Positions 1-9,835 are shown, counted from the first letter of the stretch. The stretch: DNA of 64,000 nucleotides from Verrucomicrobiales bacterium (GCA_028047635.1 JAOFXR010000008.1:1-64000), one strand, 5' to 3'. The notes: generated by a model not told the origin, from the letters alone. Numbers and translations: made by a program.

Positions 1-221
1 ATCTGACCTTTCCGGCGCTCTTGATCGAGACGCCAGCCATCGTATCCCATTTCGGTATTGAGCGGCCTAACCGACGCATAACCGCTCTCTTTCTGGAGCT
101 TCTGCATCGTCTCTAAGTCCTCTGCGAGGTCGGCCGTATTTCCATGAGAATGATAAGCCGAGAAACTGGCCTGCCCTTTCAACGTCTTTACGAAAAATCT
201 CGTTCTCGCCTGAGAGGAATT
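1..221 (-). other. open frame at window edge, coding status unclear
   Basis: On the minus strand a frame stays open from 221 (just after an in-frame TGA at 222-224) to the window edge. It reads like protein near 60-150 (for example AYHSHGNTADLAEDLETM) and would be a partial gene running off the left side. The only ATG is at 105-107. It overlaps the 5' end of rsfS, whose plus-strand frame is certain from about 211 onward, so at most positions 1-143 could belong to it. A competing plus-strand frame (3-116, ending in TAA) is also open. I cannot decide between them and recognise neither. Confidence 0.25.
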
Positions 222-506
222 TCATCTATTGCTGATTACTTTGTCGTCTGCACGGCGACTTCGGTCCCGCACCTAAAGGCGACTAATCGGGAGATCCGCA
301 GTGGGGTTGAGAAGGACCTGGACGAGAAGCCGCGCTCCGGCGAAGGCGACGCCAGCAGCTTGTGGGTGGTGATCGACTACGTCGATGTGGTCGTTCATAT
401 CTTTCACGAGGAAAAGCGTGAACTTTATGCGATCGAAGATCTCTGGTCCGACGCGCCACGGGTTAGACTCGATTTTATCGAGGCGGTAATTACTTCCGAG
501 TCGTAA
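144..506 (+). CDS. rsfS: ribosomal silencing factor RsfS (Iojap family), abnormal N-terminus
   Basis: RsfS binds ribosomal protein uL14 and blocks 30S-50S joining under starvation. From residue 23 the protein follows the family closely: LRGISSIADYFVVCTATS, then VVIDYVDVVVHIFHEEKRELYAIEDLWSD split over residues 76-104. The first 22 residues (RETGLPFQRLYEKSRSR) do not look like RsfS. The neighbouring frame at 157-210 instead reads AEKLACPFNVFTKNLVLA, which is what should precede LRGISS. This suggests two frame changes that cancel out, or sequence errors, between 155 and 211. The start at ATG 144 is the only ATG in frame. cinA follows after 9 bases, so the two are probably cotranscribed. Confidence 0.8.
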   Translation: MRMISRETGLPFQRLYEKSRSRLRGISSIADYFVVCTATSVPHLKATNREIRSGVEKDLDEKPRSGEGDASSLWVVIDYVDVVVHIFHEEKRELYAIEDLWSDAPRVRLDFIEAVITSES

Positions 507-515
507 TTTTTAGTG

Positions 516-1757
516 ATGCGCGTTGAGGTCGTCAACACCGGCACGGAGCTACTGCTCGGAAAGGTCGTGAACACACACGCTGGCTATTTTGGCCAGGAAA
601 TGTTCAAGCTTGGTCTTCGTATTCAGCGGCAGACGACGATCCCTGACGGGGGTGAGATTCGGGTGGTGCTTCAGGAATGTTTTCCTCGAACGGACGTGAT
701 TCTGATTACAGGAGGCCTCGGGCCAACCAGTGATGATATCACTCGCGAAGTGGTCGCAGAAATGTTGGGGCTCGAGCTGATCCTTGATGAGTCAATTCTT
801 GCGACGATCAACGAGATGTTTCGCAGCCGCGGATACACTCCCAGCAAATCAAACGACAGGCAGGCAATGGTTCCCGAAGGGGCGGTTGTTTTGGAAAACC
901 CCAATGGGACGGCGCCCGGGTTATATGTTCCCGCCAATTCTGAAGTTGATTCGCCGCATTTGTTTTTACTTCCAGGGCCGCCTCGCGAACTGAAGCCGAT
1001 GTTTGAAGCGTTGGTTTTTCCAAAGCTTGCTGAAATGGTCGGAACGGATACCGCTCCTGAATCGCGCAATTTTCGAATTTATGGTGTCGGGGAATCAACG
1101 CTCGCATCGAAACTGGAACCTCTCCTTCAGCCGATCGCGGATCTTGAGCTGGGTTATTGCGCGAGGCTCGGTGAGGTGGATCTTCGGCTCATCGGGACAT
1201 CGGCAGCAATCGAAGCGGCTTCTACAATTGTTCGTTCCGAGTATGCGGAGGATATTGTGGTCGAGTCGGAGGAGGCGATGGAGGAGGTCATCCAGCGGCT
1301 TCTCGCCGGCAAAGGAGCAACGGTTTCCACAGCGGAGAGTTGCACCGGTGGCTATATCGCCAGTTCGATCACCAATGCCTCCGGCTCAAGTCAGGTTTTT
1401 CACCAGGGCTTCGTTACTTACGCCAACGAGGCGAAGCGGGACATATTGGGTGTTCCTGAGGAGACTCTCGAAGACTTCGGCGCCGTTAGTAATGAAACGG
1501 TCATCGCTATGGCGGAAGGTTGTCTTCGCGTCAGCGGCGCAGATCATGCTATTGCGGTCAGCGGGATTGCCGGTCCGACAGGAGGAAGCGATGAAAAGCC
1601 AGTTGGCACCGTGCACGTCGCGATTGCCAGCAAAGGACAGGAGACCTTTGCAAAACGGTATTTCAATCCGGTCGACAGGCTGAGCTTTAAGATGCGTGTG
1701 ACCCGCCTTTCCCTCGATTTACTGCGTCGTCGATTGCTCGGCTTCCCACTCGATTAA
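516..1757 (+). CDS. cinA: CinA-like protein: MoCF-binding domain plus nicotinamide-nucleotide amidase domain
   Basis: This is the two-domain CinA architecture of about 413 residues, the usual length. The N-terminal MoCF_biosynth (MoaB/MogA-like) domain carries GGLGPTSDD near residue 66. The C-terminal CinA/PncC domain carries STAESCTGG near residue 272 and SGIAGPTGG near residue 350. In characterised members the C-terminal domain deamidates NMN to NaMN in the pyridine nucleotide cycle, and the N-terminal domain can act as an ADP-ribose pyrophosphatase. A GTG lies directly before the ATG at 516, and either could start the protein. It is probably in one operon with rsfS. Confidence 0.93.
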   Translation: MRVEVVNTGTELLLGKVVNTHAGYFGQEMFKLGLRIQRQTTIPDGGEIRVVLQECFPRTDVILITGGLGPTSDDITREVVAEMLGLELILDESILATINEMFRSRGYTPSKSNDRQAMVPEGAVVLENPNGTAPGLYVPANSEVDSPHLFLLPGPPRELKPMFEALVFPKLAEMVGTDTAPESRNFRIYGVGESTLASKLEPLLQPIADLELGYCARLGEVDLRLIGTSAAIEAASTIVRSEYAEDIVVESEEAMEEVIQRLLAGKGATVSTAESCTGGYIASSITNASGSSQVFHQGFVTYANEAKRDILGVPEETLEDFGAVSNETVIAMAEGCLRVSGADHAIAVSGIAGPTGGSDEKPVGTVHVAIASKGQETFAKRYFNPVDRLSFKMRVTRLSLDLLRRRLLGFPLD

Positions 1758-1804
1758 TTCCCGTTTCGGGTGTATCATTTCCACTTTCACCGCTGATCCC
1801 GACT

Positions 1805-3928
1805 ATGGAGAGTGCCCTCAATACTTTTTCGAGAAGTGGAATTATCTTTACGGTATTTCTTGCGATGGTCTGTGGCATTTTCGCGACGGCACCTGCAGAG
1901 GCGCAGATTTTCAAGCGCGAAGGTGGGCTTTTTAACCGTGATCCCAAGGCGCCGAAAGCGCAAACCTCCGATGAGATCGGGGTGCCCTCTCCGGTGATGG
2001 GGCGTGTCACTGCAAAGAAAGGCTTTGAAATTACTTTTGAAATCAAGGCTGAAACAAAGACTCCGGGGGCGGCAGTGGAGTTCTTGATTCGAACGTTCCC
2101 TTCGGCCGGGAAAATCGTCTCGATGGTGAACAAACCCAACGAGCGGAACAAAGCTCTCGTGACTTACTATGCCGATCCGACGACAGGAGCCTCTGCGGAT
2201 GCCTTTGCCTTTGCTGTTCGTTACCGCGGTGGCCGGTATTCCTCGGCGACGCGATACGATATTGATCTCGAAGGGGGCACTGATGGTAATTCTGCCGCCG
2301 CGATTCAGGTGCCTGAGTCGGTAGACTTTGGGAAAGTGTCAGTAGGCAGTGAAGCGGTTCGAGAGATCAAGGTGATCAACATCGGTGATGGTTCTTACGA
2401 GCAGACAATTTTACTGACACCACCCTGGTATCTGATTGAGCCAGTTTCCGGAAAACTTGGCCTCACGGGTAAGCAGGCGGCAATGATCAAAGTGGCGTTC
2501 CGTCCCGATTTGACGGGAGAGACGAGTTATTTTCTCAGTTTGACTCGAAGTAAGGCCGGTACGACGAAACTCTTTGGAAGTGGTGGTGAACCCTTTACGC
2601 TATCTTCAGAGGCGATCCAACTGGAGCTTGATCCCGCTACAGGCGAGCGTGTTGGAACCGTTTCGCTCATTAATCCAGGTGAGAAGCCGGTTCAGGTGAA
2701 GGCGCGGGGGAGTCCTCGTTTGGAGCGCAGTATTCTCGAGCGCTACCTTATTGCCCCGGCGAAGCCAAAGGAAATTACCGTGCGCCTTGCGAAGACGGAT
2801 ACCGCTCCATTTGACGGGATGGTTCAGTTCCAAATGGAGAACGGCTATTCCAAATATGTAAAGGTGATTGCTCCGGTCGTTCCCGGGAAGCTGGAGGTCG
2901 AGATACCTGACGCGATCTCGGCGGAGGTCCTCAATTTCGGGAAAGTGGAAGCGGGAAGTTCGGTAGAGAAGCAGTTCCAGATCAGGAATGTGGGTGGCGT
3001 TTCGGTTCCGCTTGAGTTTCATCTTCCGACGCCGTTTCAAATGCTCAACAATCCGGGACTCCAGCTGAGCCCGCGTTCAGAAGTGACGGTTTCAATTGGG
3101 CTGTTTCCCGGCTCGACCCAGAAGGGCAGTGTCGATGTAACGATGAAGGTGTTTGGGGGGGAGCAAACGTTTCCGATCCGCCTCCTTGGAAATGTGTTGC
3201 CGGGAAGTGGATCTAGCAGTTCTGCGGGAGGGGGCAAATCCGCGCTTTCCGCTAAACGCTTCCGTTTCGGTGCTCCGGGCGGTTCGTCCAGCGGGGTTAG
3301 TTCGAGCGCTCCCGTGGCGAGCGATACTCCCGAGGTCGTTCAGATTCCCAGCTCAGAGCCGAAGTCTCAGACTGCTCCTTCCGCGCCGGGGAAAGTGTGG
3401 CAGAAGTCACTGTCTGCTGCGGACCGCGCCGAGTTGCAAACGCCCTTCGGTTATCTGGCACGACCGGCAGTGCAAAGAAAAGTGAATCCGGCGCTGCGTC
3501 GTCCTGAAGATTTGACCATTATCGAGAAGGATTCGAAGTCGATCACGCTTGGTTGGACCGCTCCGAAGGGAACCGCTCCTTTTACCTTCGTCATCGAAAT
3601 GCGTGCTCTCTACGCGAATCCCGAAAGTCGCCGTCTCCCTGAAAATATTTGGATTCCATATACCAACGTGGAATTTGAGCGCATCGATCGCCTCGTCAAA
3701 GCGAAGGTGGCTGGCCTGAATCCCTACTCAAGCTACGAGATGCAGGTGCTCATGATCGACGATCACAACGAGAGCTCGCCTGCTTCTGAAATCCTAATGG
3801 GTGAAACAGATGCTCCGATGGATTGGACCTACATCTACTTGGTCTGCGGAATTATTTTCGCGATATTACTCGTGTTCGCGATCATGAAAGTCGTTATCGC
3901 TCGTCGACCGGAGGTCTATCAAATCTAA
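1805..3928 (+). CDS. large surface protein with ASH-like and fibronectin III domains, C-terminal membrane anchor
   Basis: I do not recognise a named family. A signal peptide (hydrophobic about residues 11-30, cleavage after PAEA) is followed by a beta-rich region. Two modules resemble ASPM-SPD-2-Hydin / choice-of-anchor-D domains: VDFGKVSVGSEAVREIKVIN near residue 178 and LNFGKVEAGSSVEKQFQIRN near residue 378. A Ser/Gly/Pro-rich linker follows, then a fibronectin-III-like module near residues 563-665 (SITLGWTAPKGTAPFTF). One membrane span (about 676-698) ends the protein with a short basic cytoplasmic tail. The inferred topology is a mostly periplasmic protein anchored by its C-terminus. It stands alone between cinA and a convergent gene. 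Confidence 0.75.
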   Translation: MESALNTFSRSGIIFTVFLAMVCGIFATAPAEAQIFKREGGLFNRDPKAPKAQTSDEIGVPSPVMGRVTAKKGFEITFEIKAETKTPGAAVEFLIRTFPSAGKIVSMVNKPNERNKALVTYYADPTTGASADAFAFAVRYRGGRYSSATRYDIDLEGGTDGNSAAAIQVPESVDFGKVSVGSEAVREIKVINIGDGSYEQTILLTPPWYLIEPVSGKLGLTGKQAAMIKVAFRPDLTGETSYFLSLTRSKAGTTKLFGSGGEPFTLSSEAIQLELDPATGERVGTVSLINPGEKPVQVKARGSPRLERSILERYLIAPAKPKEITVRLAKTDTAPFDGMVQFQMENGYSKYVKVIAPVVPGKLEVEIPDAISAEVLNFGKVEAGSSVEKQFQIRNVGGVSVPLEFHLPTPFQMLNNPGLQLSPRSEVTVSIGLFPGSTQKGSVDVTMKVFGGEQTFPIRLLGNVLPGSGSSSSAGGGKSALSAKRFRFGAPGGSSSGVSSSAPVASDTPEVVQIPSSEPKSQTAPSAPGKVWQKSLSAADRAELQTPFGYLARPAVQRKVNPALRRPEDLTIIEKDSKSITLGWTAPKGTAPFTFVIEMRALYANPESRRLPENIWIPYTNVEFERIDRLVKAKVAGLNPYSSYEMQVLMIDDHNESSPASEILMGETDAPMDWTYIYLVCGIIFAILLVFAIMKVVIARRPEVYQI

Positions 3929-3960
3929 TACGCGGATCAGTGAGCTCCGGTTTTTTCCGT

Positions 3961-4803
3961 TCAAGAGGAAGCCGTTTTGCGGCAGTCGTCGCAGTATTCT
4001 TCTCCCTCTGCTGAGACTCGGAACTCGCGCTGAGGATGAGTCTTCTCAGTGGCTCCGCAGCTTTCACACTCGTGGAAAGCATCCGATTCGCTCACTTGTC
4101 CGGCTTCGAAGCGATGGCGACGAACGGCTAACTCAGCGCCCTCGCGCCACGAATGAATGAAGCTGGGCACAAAAGTGAGGAGAAAGGGTGCCATGCCTAC
4201 AATAAGGATGATAGCCATGAGCACAGGCGAGGAGCTACCCAGGACGGCGAGGAGCAAGAAGGTCGCGTTTACGTAACCGAGCCATTTAGCTTTGATCGGA
4301 ATGATGCCGAACAGGTGGATGACCTGATTGGGGAAAAGTGAGGCAAAAGCGAGAAACACGATCGAATAAAAGAGCATGTTTAGAAAGCTAACGACGCCTC
4401 CAGCCCAGGGGAGGAGGCCCGCAAGAGTGATCAGAACGATGCTGGAAACGACGTAGAGAGTCACCCTGAATGAGCCCCAATGCCCTTCAAGTGAATCGCT
4501 GATAAAGAACATGAACAGCGCAGTGATGATGACGAAAATAACATTTTCGGTGCGGGGAACCAGCACCCAGCTAAAGATTCTCCAGACCTCACCGGAAAAA
4601 ATGGCTTCCTGATTGAACTCGATCCAATTCAGAAATTCTGGAGAAAAAGAGGCCAGCGCCCACGTCATCACCTGAAAGCCTGCAATCCAACGCAAGAGGT
4701 GAGGAAATGCGAGGTTTCCAACGCGCCGTTCCAGCGAATTGACAATCTGATTTCCCTTTTCGTAGATCATTGGGGAAGGTGAAGGGGAATTGGGGGATTT
4801 CAA
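3961..4803 (-). CDS. rhomboid-like polytopic membrane protein lacking the protease serine, with C-terminal zinc ribbon
   Basis: A 280-residue protein with five to six predicted spans. The segment GEVWRIFSWVLVP near residue 71, followed by a span and GHWGSFRVTLYVVSS, matches the N-terminal half of the rhomboid fold. The catalytic GxSG is absent: the corresponding stretch reads GGVVSFLNMLFYS, and I see no matching catalytic His. It therefore looks like an inactive rhomboid relative. The soluble C-terminus contains CESCG (about 243-247) and CDDC (about 273-276), a likely four-Cys zinc ribbon. The start could also be Met12 at 4770. It is transcribed divergently from gcvT. Confidence 0.75.
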   Translation of the reverse strand: MKSPNSPSPSPMIYEKGNQIVNSLERRVGNLAFPHLLRWIAGFQVMTWALASFSPEFLNWIEFNQEAIFSGEVWRIFSWVLVPRTENVIFVIITALFMFFISDSLEGHWGSFRVTLYVVSSIVLITLAGLLPWAGGVVSFLNMLFYSIVFLAFASLFPNQVIHLFGIIPIKAKWLGYVNATFLLLAVLGSSSPVLMAIILIVGMAPFLLTFVPSFIHSWREGAELAVRRHRFEAGQVSESDAFHECESCGATEKTHPQREFRVSAEGEEYCDDCRKTASS

Positions 4804-4869
4804 ATACCAAGTTTTGCGGGGTGATGATCCTGCCGATTGACTTCACCTCAACCCACGCGAAGATCTGGA

Positions 4870-5931
4870 ATGCTTCGCTCTCCGCTGCACGACAAACATC
4901 TTGAACTTGGTGCGCGAATTGTTCCCTTCGCCGGCTGGGAAATGCCGATTCAGTATGCGGGAATTGTGGCTGAGCATCACTCTGTTCGGAATGAGGTCGG
5001 TGTTTTTGATATTTCTCACATGGGTGAGCTGGAGATTGCAGGAAAGGAAGCAGAGTCTTTTCTTAATCGGCTTCTGACCAACGATGTATCAGCCCTTTCA
5101 GACAATGAAGGGCAATACACGTTGATGTTAAATGACGAAGGAGGCGTGATTGATGACCTCATTCTCTATCGACTTGATCACGATCGTTATTTCCTCGTCG
5201 TGAATGCCTCGAAGATTGAAGAGGATGTCGCCTGGATCAGTTCACAGTTGGTTCCGGATATTTCACTCACTGATCACAGTGAAGTGTATGGCGGTATTGC
5301 GGTGCAGGGACCCGAAGCCATTGCCTTGTGGGAGTCGCTCGAGCCCGAATTGCCTTTGCCGGAGCGAAATGGGATTAGTGAATCTGCTGATGGAACGATT
5401 CTTTGCCGGACTGGCTACACCGGGGAAGATGGATTTGAGCTTTTCGATTCGGTGGATCGCATCGACGACTGGTTTGCCCGAATCATCGAGGCGGGGGCGA
5501 CGCCCTGCGGCCTCGGAGCGCGGGATACCTTGAGGCTGGAGAAAGGGTATCCTCTCAACGGTTCGGATTTGGATGAAACGCATACGCCGCACGAAGCCGG
5601 GCTTGGTTTTTTTGTGAAATTAGAGAAGGTCGCCGGATTTATCGGAAGTGAAGCACTCGCCGCACAAAAAGAGAAAGGCTTACCAAGTCGACTCGTGGCA
5701 CTGCGCTTGTCGGGCAAGGCTCCGCCGCTTCGACAAGGTTACGAGGTGTCTGATCCTTCCTCGGGAGCAATTCTTGGAACGCTCTGCAGTGGCTCGCTCT
5801 CACCTACTCTCGGAGTGGGAATTGGTATGGCTTATCTGCCGGTTTCCTTTGCTGCGGTCGGCAACCATTTCTCAATCTTAATCCGTGGTCGCGAGTTTCC
5901 CGCCGAGATCGTGAAAAAGCCATTTGTGTAA
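4870..5931 (+). CDS. gcvT: glycine cleavage system T protein, aminomethyltransferase
   Basis: GcvT transfers the methylene group from the aminomethyl-lipoyl arm of GcvH to tetrahydrofolate, releasing ammonia. The protein opens with LHDKHLELGARIVPFAGWEMP, split here as LHDKHLELGARIV and PFAGWEMP. It has FDISHMGE near residue 48 and GLGARDTLRLEKGYPLNG near residue 215, all typical of the folate-binding domain, and a C-terminal GcvT barrel domain. Length is 353 residues. I chose ATG 4870 because the family starts a few residues before this block; an upstream TTG at 4837 would add 11 residues. gcvH and gcvP follow in the same direction. No glycine riboswitch is apparent in the short upstream region. 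Confidence 0.96.
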   Translation: MLRSPLHDKHLELGARIVPFAGWEMPIQYAGIVAEHHSVRNEVGVFDISHMGELEIAGKEAESFLNRLLTNDVSALSDNEGQYTLMLNDEGGVIDDLILYRLDHDRYFLVVNASKIEEDVAWISSQLVPDISLTDHSEVYGGIAVQGPEAIALWESLEPELPLPERNGISESADGTILCRTGYTGEDGFELFDSVDRIDDWFARIIEAGATPCGLGARDTLRLEKGYPLNGSDLDETHTPHEAGLGFFVKLEKVAGFIGSEALAAQKEKGLPSRLVALRLSGKAPPLRQGYEVSDPSSGAILGTLCSGSLSPTLGVGIGMAYLPVSFAAVGNHFSILIRGREFPAEIVKKPFV

Positions 5932-5987
5932 GAATTAATACTTTGGTGGTTATTTGAAAATTTAAATCATGTTCTTTTCCTGATTCA

Positions 5988-6368
5988 ATGAACGTTCCTG
6001 AAAATCTCCATTACGCTGAGTCCCATGAGTGGGTCAATCCGGAAAATTTCGAAGCCGCTCCCATTGGCATTAGTGATCACGCCCAGGCGGAGCTGAGCGA
6101 CGTCGTCTACCTCGAGCTTCCTGAAGTGGGCAAGGTGATTGCGAAAGGGGATTCCATCGCAGTGATCGAGTCGGTCAAGGCTGCCAATGATATTTATTCT
6201 CCTGTCAGCGGTGAGATTGTTGAGGTAAACGAGGCCCTCGTCGAAGCGCCCGAGCCAATCAATGCCGATCCATACGTGACCGGCTGGATGGTCAAAATTA
6301 AATTGTCTGATACCAGTGAGATCGAGGGACTTCTCGATTCGGCTGCGTATCAAAAAATTCTTTCGTGA
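5988..6368 (+). CDS. gcvH: glycine cleavage system H protein
   Basis: Lipoyl carrier of the glycine cleavage complex. The protein has 126 residues, the normal size. The lipoylated lysine is Lys64 within [13 protein letters not shown]. Other hallmarks are the start region (HYAESHEWV), [21 protein letters not shown] and the C-terminal [11 protein letters not shown]. It lies 56 bases after gcvT and ends in TGA two bases before the likely gcvP start, so translation of the two is probably coupled. Confidence 0.97.
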   Translation: MNVPENLHYAESHEWVNPENFEAAPIGISDHAQAELSDVVYLELPEVGKVIAKGDSIAVIESVKAANDIYSPVSGEIVEVNEALVEAPEPINADPYVTGWMVKIKLSDTSEIEGLLDSAAYQKILS

Positions 6369-6369
6369 T

Positions 6370-9195
6370 TTGGGCTCTCCCTTTTTAGATCGTCATCTCG
6401 GAGTGCTCTCATCTGATGAGGGGGACTTGCTTGGATCACTCGGTTACGAATCGATTGAATCGCTTATAGCGGACGTGGTTCCGGAACAATTGCTCGAGGA
6501 GAAGGCGCTCGATTTACCGGAGCCTCTCACTGAATACAACGCGCTCGCCAAGTTGCGGAGCTATATGGAGACGAACGTGGTCGCTACCTCCATGATTGGG
6601 CGTGGATATTACGACACGATTACTCCTCCTGTGATTCAGCGGACCATTCTTGAGAACCCCGGTTGGTATACCGCCTACACGCCCTATCAGGCAGAGATCT
6701 CGCAGGGTCGACTCGAAGCACTCTTAAATTTTCAAACGCTCATCTGCGAGCTGACGAGTCTTCCTGTGGCCAATGCCTCATTGCTCGATGAGGGAACCGC
6801 TGCTGCCGAAGCGCTTGCGATGGCTGCGGCAGCCCAGCCTAAAGGGTCCGTTTTTGTAGTCAGTGACCAGTGCTTTCCACAGACTATCTCCATCCTTGAG
6901 ACTCGCGCTGACCCTCTCGGCATTGAGTTGGTGATCGGCGCGGTTGATGACTTTGATTTCGCCGGACGTGGTGACGAGCTCATCGGCATGTTGCTTCAGT
7001 ATCCCGGCGAAAGCGGGGGGATTGATATCCATGAGAGCGGCGTGATCCGGTGCCGCGAACGCGGGGGCGTTGTGATCGTCGCCGCGGACCTGCTTTCACT
7101 GACATTACTAAAACCACCCGGGGAATGGGGGGCTGATATTGTAGTCGGCAGTGCGCAGCGGTTTGGCGTTCCCTTGGGATTTGGTGGACCTCACGCTGCC
7201 TTTCTCTCTTGTGCCGATTCAATGAAGCGCCGCTTGCCGGGACGACTCGTAGGTGTGTCCAAAGATTCTGACGGGAGGCCTGCTTTGAGGCTCTCACTCC
7301 AGACCCGTGAGCAGCACATTCGCCGGGAGAAAGCGACCTCTAACATTTGCACCGCTCAGGTCTTGCTGGCGGTCATGGCGGGATTTTATGCGGTCTATCA
7401 TGGACCCGAGGGGCTGAAGCGGATCGCTGGAGAAATTCACGAAGCGACCAGTGCTGTTGCGAATGCTTTGAAAGAAAAGGGCTATGAAGTGCTCAACGAT
7501 AGTTGGTTCGACACCCTCACCGTTTCCCTCTCCGGAGATGAGCGGGAGGCTGTGATTCTTCGTGCGGGTGAGGCAGGATTGAATCTTCGGATTGATCAGG
7601 AATACCGGGTAGGGCTTTCGCTCGATGAGGTCTCGGTGGAATCCGGTGAGTGGAAAAAGCTTTTTACGGTTTTCGATTTGGGAGAATTAGACCAGGCGAA
7701 CGCTCAGGGGATTTCGGGCGAGATGAAGCGGGCTTCACCATTTCTCACCCACGCCATTTTTCACCGCTTCCGAAGCGAGACGGAGCTGCTTCGTTATATC
7801 CGGAGGCTCGAAGGGAAAGACATCGCTCTTAACTGGAGCATGATTCCGCTGGGTTCGTGCACGATGAAGCTGAACGCTGCTTCGGAGATGCTTCCCTTGA
7901 GTTGGCCTGAAGTCGGGCGGATTCATCCATTTGCGCCTGAGAATCAGGTCGCGGGTTATCACAAAATGATTGATGAGCTTTGTGATTGGCTCGCCGAGAT
8001 CACTGGATTTGATGCGGTGAGTGTTCAGCCCAACGCGGGATCGCAGGGCGAGTATGCAGGCCTTCTCGCGATTCGACGATTTCATGAGGCGGCGGGTGAC
8101 AACGATCGTAAAATTTGCCTGATTCCCATGTCTGCGCATGGAACGAATCCAGCAAGTGCTGTTATGGCAGGGTTTGAAGTCGTGCCGGTTGCCTGTGATA
8201 AAGAGGGGAATATCGACATGGAGGATATTGCGGCGAAATCAAAGGAGCATGCGGCTAGGCTGGGTGCTCTCATGATTACCTACCCTTCGACTCATGGCGT
8301 GTTCGAAGAAACCGTAGATTGTATCTGCGCACTTATTCACGAGAACGGCGGGCAGGTCTACATGGACGGGGCGAACATGAATGCTCAAGTCGGGCTTTGT
8401 TCTCCGGGTAGCATTGGCGCAGACGTCTGTCATCTCAATCTCCATAAGACGTTTTGTATTCCCCACGGAGGTGGGGGACCCGGCGTGGGGCCGATTGGTG
8501 TCGCGTCACATCTCACACCCTTTTTACCCGGGCACGGGGATTGGATCGAAAACACTGCAGCTCCGGTGAGTGCAGCTCCTTTTGGTAGCGCGAGTATCTT
8601 GACGATTTCGTGGATGTATATTGCGATGACAGGAAGTCGCTTACGAAAGGCGAGCGAGATTGCGATTCTCAATGCTAATTACATTGCTGCAAAGATTAGT
8701 GATTGTTACCCCGTGCTTTATCAAGGCAGGAAAGGGCTCGTTGCTCATGAGTGCATCATTGATGTTCGCCCTTTGAAAGAACGTGCCGGTGTCGATGTTG
8801 AAGACATTGCGAAAAGGCTCATTGATTATGGATTCCATGCGCCGACCATGTCTTGGCCTGTCCCCGGAACTCTTATGATTGAACCGACTGAGAGTGAGTC
8901 GAAAGAAGAGCTCGATCGCTTTTGTGAGGCGATGCGGAGTATTTACGGGGAAGTCAAAGCGATCGAATCAGGCGAGTGGAATGAAACGATCAATCCACTG
9001 AAGTGTGCGCCGCATCCTGCTGAGACGCTTCTCGCGGCCACGTGGGATCGTTCTTATTCTCCCGAGACCGCTGCTTATCCGCTTGATTGGGTTCGGGAAC
9101 GTAAATTTTGGCCTCCGGTCAGTCGCATTGACAATGTCTTTGGTGATCGAAATCTGGTCTGCACCTGCGAAGGGATGGATGAGTATGAAGCATGA
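6370..9195 (+). CDS. gcvP: glycine dehydrogenase (decarboxylating), single-chain P protein
   Basis: PLP enzyme that decarboxylates glycine and passes the aminomethyl group to the lipoyl arm of GcvH. It is full length (about 941 residues) and of the fused GcvPA-GcvPB type. The first half opens with FLDRHLG and has [14 protein letters not shown]. The second half has the PLP-lysine motif [15 protein letters not shown] near residue 692 and [13 protein letters not shown] just before it. I take TTG 6370, right after the gcvH stop, as the start because the family begins at FLDRHLG. A GTG at 6316 would extend it inside gcvH. A Nudix gene starts four bases after its stop. Confidence 0.95.
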   Translation: MGSPFLDRHLGVLSSDEGDLLGSLGYESIESLIADVVPEQLLEEKALDLPEPLTEYNALAKLRSYMETNVVATSMIGRGYYDTITPPVIQRTILENPGWYTAYTPYQAEISQGRLEALLNFQTLICELTSLPVANASLLDEGTAAAEALAMAAAAQPKGSVFVVSDQCFPQTISILETRADPLGIELVIGAVDDFDFAGRGDELIGMLLQYPGESGGIDIHESGVIRCRERGGVVIVAADLLSLTLLKPPGEWGADIVVGSAQRFGVPLGFGGPHAAFLSCADSMKRRLPGRLVGVSKDSDGRPALRLSLQTREQHIRREKATSNICTAQVLLAVMAGFYAVYHGPEGLKRIAGEIHEATSAVANALKEKGYEVLNDSWFDTLTVSLSGDEREAVILRAGEAGLNLRIDQEYRVGLSLDEVSVESGEWKKLFTVFDLGELDQANAQGISGEMKRASPFLTHAIFHRFRSETELLRYIRRLEGKDIALNWSMIPLGSCTMKLNAASEMLPLSWPEVGRIHPFAPENQVAGYHKMIDELCDWLAEITGFDAVSVQPNAGSQGEYAGLLAIRRFHEAAGDNDRKICLIPMSAHGTNPASAVMAGFEVVPVACDKEGNIDMEDIAAKSKEHAARLGALMITYPSTHGVFEETVDCICALIHENGGQVYMDGANMNAQVGLCSPGSIGADVCHLNLHKTFCIPHGGGGPGVGPIGVASHLTPFLPGHGDWIENTAAPVSAAPFGSASILTISWMYIAMTGSRLRKASEIAILNANYIAAKISDCYPVLYQGRKGLVAHECIIDVRPLKERAGVDVEDIAKRLIDYGFHAPTMSWPVPGTLMIEPTESESKEELDRFCEAMRSIYGEVKAIESGEWNETINPLKCAPHPAETLLAATWDRSYSPETAAYPLDWVRERKFWPPVSRIDNVFGDRNLVCTCEGMDEYEA

Positions 9196-9198
9196 ACG

Positions 9199-9696
9199 AT
9201 GAGTGATACTGAAGGTCGAGTCTTTCCTGATGATTGGGAGCCGAACATGGTTGCCAATCTGGTTTTCCTTACTCGCGGGGAAGAGGTGCTATTGATTCAC
9301 AAGAAAACCGGTCTCGGTGCCGGGAAAATCAATGGTCCCGGAGGAAAGCTTGAACCGGGCGAGACTGCGTTGGAGGCGGCAATACGCGAAGTTCAGGAGG
9401 AGTTGCTCATTACGCCGCATCATTTGGAAGAAAGAGGCGTGCTTCATTTTGACTTCATTGACGGGCTAAAACTCCACTGCACCGTTTTTCATGGTAGCGA
9501 GTTCGATGGAACTCCCGGGGAAACGAGGGAAGCGCGGCCCGAGTGGTTTCCGATCAACGCGATCCCATTTGATCAGATGTGGGCAGACGATCAATACTGG
9601 CTTCCACAGATGCTGGAAGGGATGCACTTTCAAGCCTGGTTCCATTTTGATGGTGAAACGATGCTCTCACGAGAAGTGCGTTTTCACCGAAGTTAG
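9199..9696 (+). CDS. MTH1-like Nudix hydrolase (oxidised purine nucleotide diphosphatase)
   Basis: The Nudix box is complete at residues 48-70: GGKLEPGETALEAAIREVQE, then ELL. Unusually for a bacterial MutT-type protein, both flanks resemble eukaryotic MTH1/NUDT1: KKTGLGAGKINGPGGK before the box, and WFPINAIPFDQMWADDQYWL with FQAWFHFDG after it. MTH1 hydrolyses 8-oxo-dGTP and 2-OH-dATP, so nucleotide pool sanitation is the likely role. The length of 165 residues fits. The gene starts directly after gcvP and probably shares its transcript. Substrate is inferred from family resemblance. Confidence 0.88.
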   Translation: MSDTEGRVFPDDWEPNMVANLVFLTRGEEVLLIHKKTGLGAGKINGPGGKLEPGETALEAAIREVQEELLITPHHLEERGVLHFDFIDGLKLHCTVFHGSEFDGTPGETREARPEWFPINAIPFDQMWADDQYWLPQMLEGMHFQAWFHFDGETMLSREVRFHRS

Positions 9697-9702
9697 AGAG
9701 GT

Positions 9703-9742
9703 AATACTTTCGCATGCTTGATAATCTGATCTTGAAAGTATT
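9703..9742. promoter_or_regulatory. inverted repeat AATACTTTC / GAAAGTATT
   Basis: Perfect 9-base arms at 9703-9711 and 9734-9742 enclose 22 bases. It lies just after the Nudix stop and about 95 bases before the LysM gene. There is no T-run after the second arm, so it is not a clear terminator. An operator or mRNA structure is equally possible. Confidence 0.35.
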
Positions 9743-9835
9743 CAACGATTGGAAAATATGAAAATTTGAGTCTCAGGTGTGATTTTTTAAAAACTTCGGT
9801 CTTTCCGGCAGGCAAAACCGGTGGTATTTGTGCGG

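Noticed and set aside
4804-4869. Possible glycine riboswitch in front of gcvT
   Set aside because: The gap is too short and shows none of the paired glycine aptamer features.
5807-5820. CTCTCGGAGTG in gcvT as a third copy of the palindromic repeat
   Set aside because: Only the core matches and it lies in a conserved coding stretch; the flanking GCCTACGT is absent.
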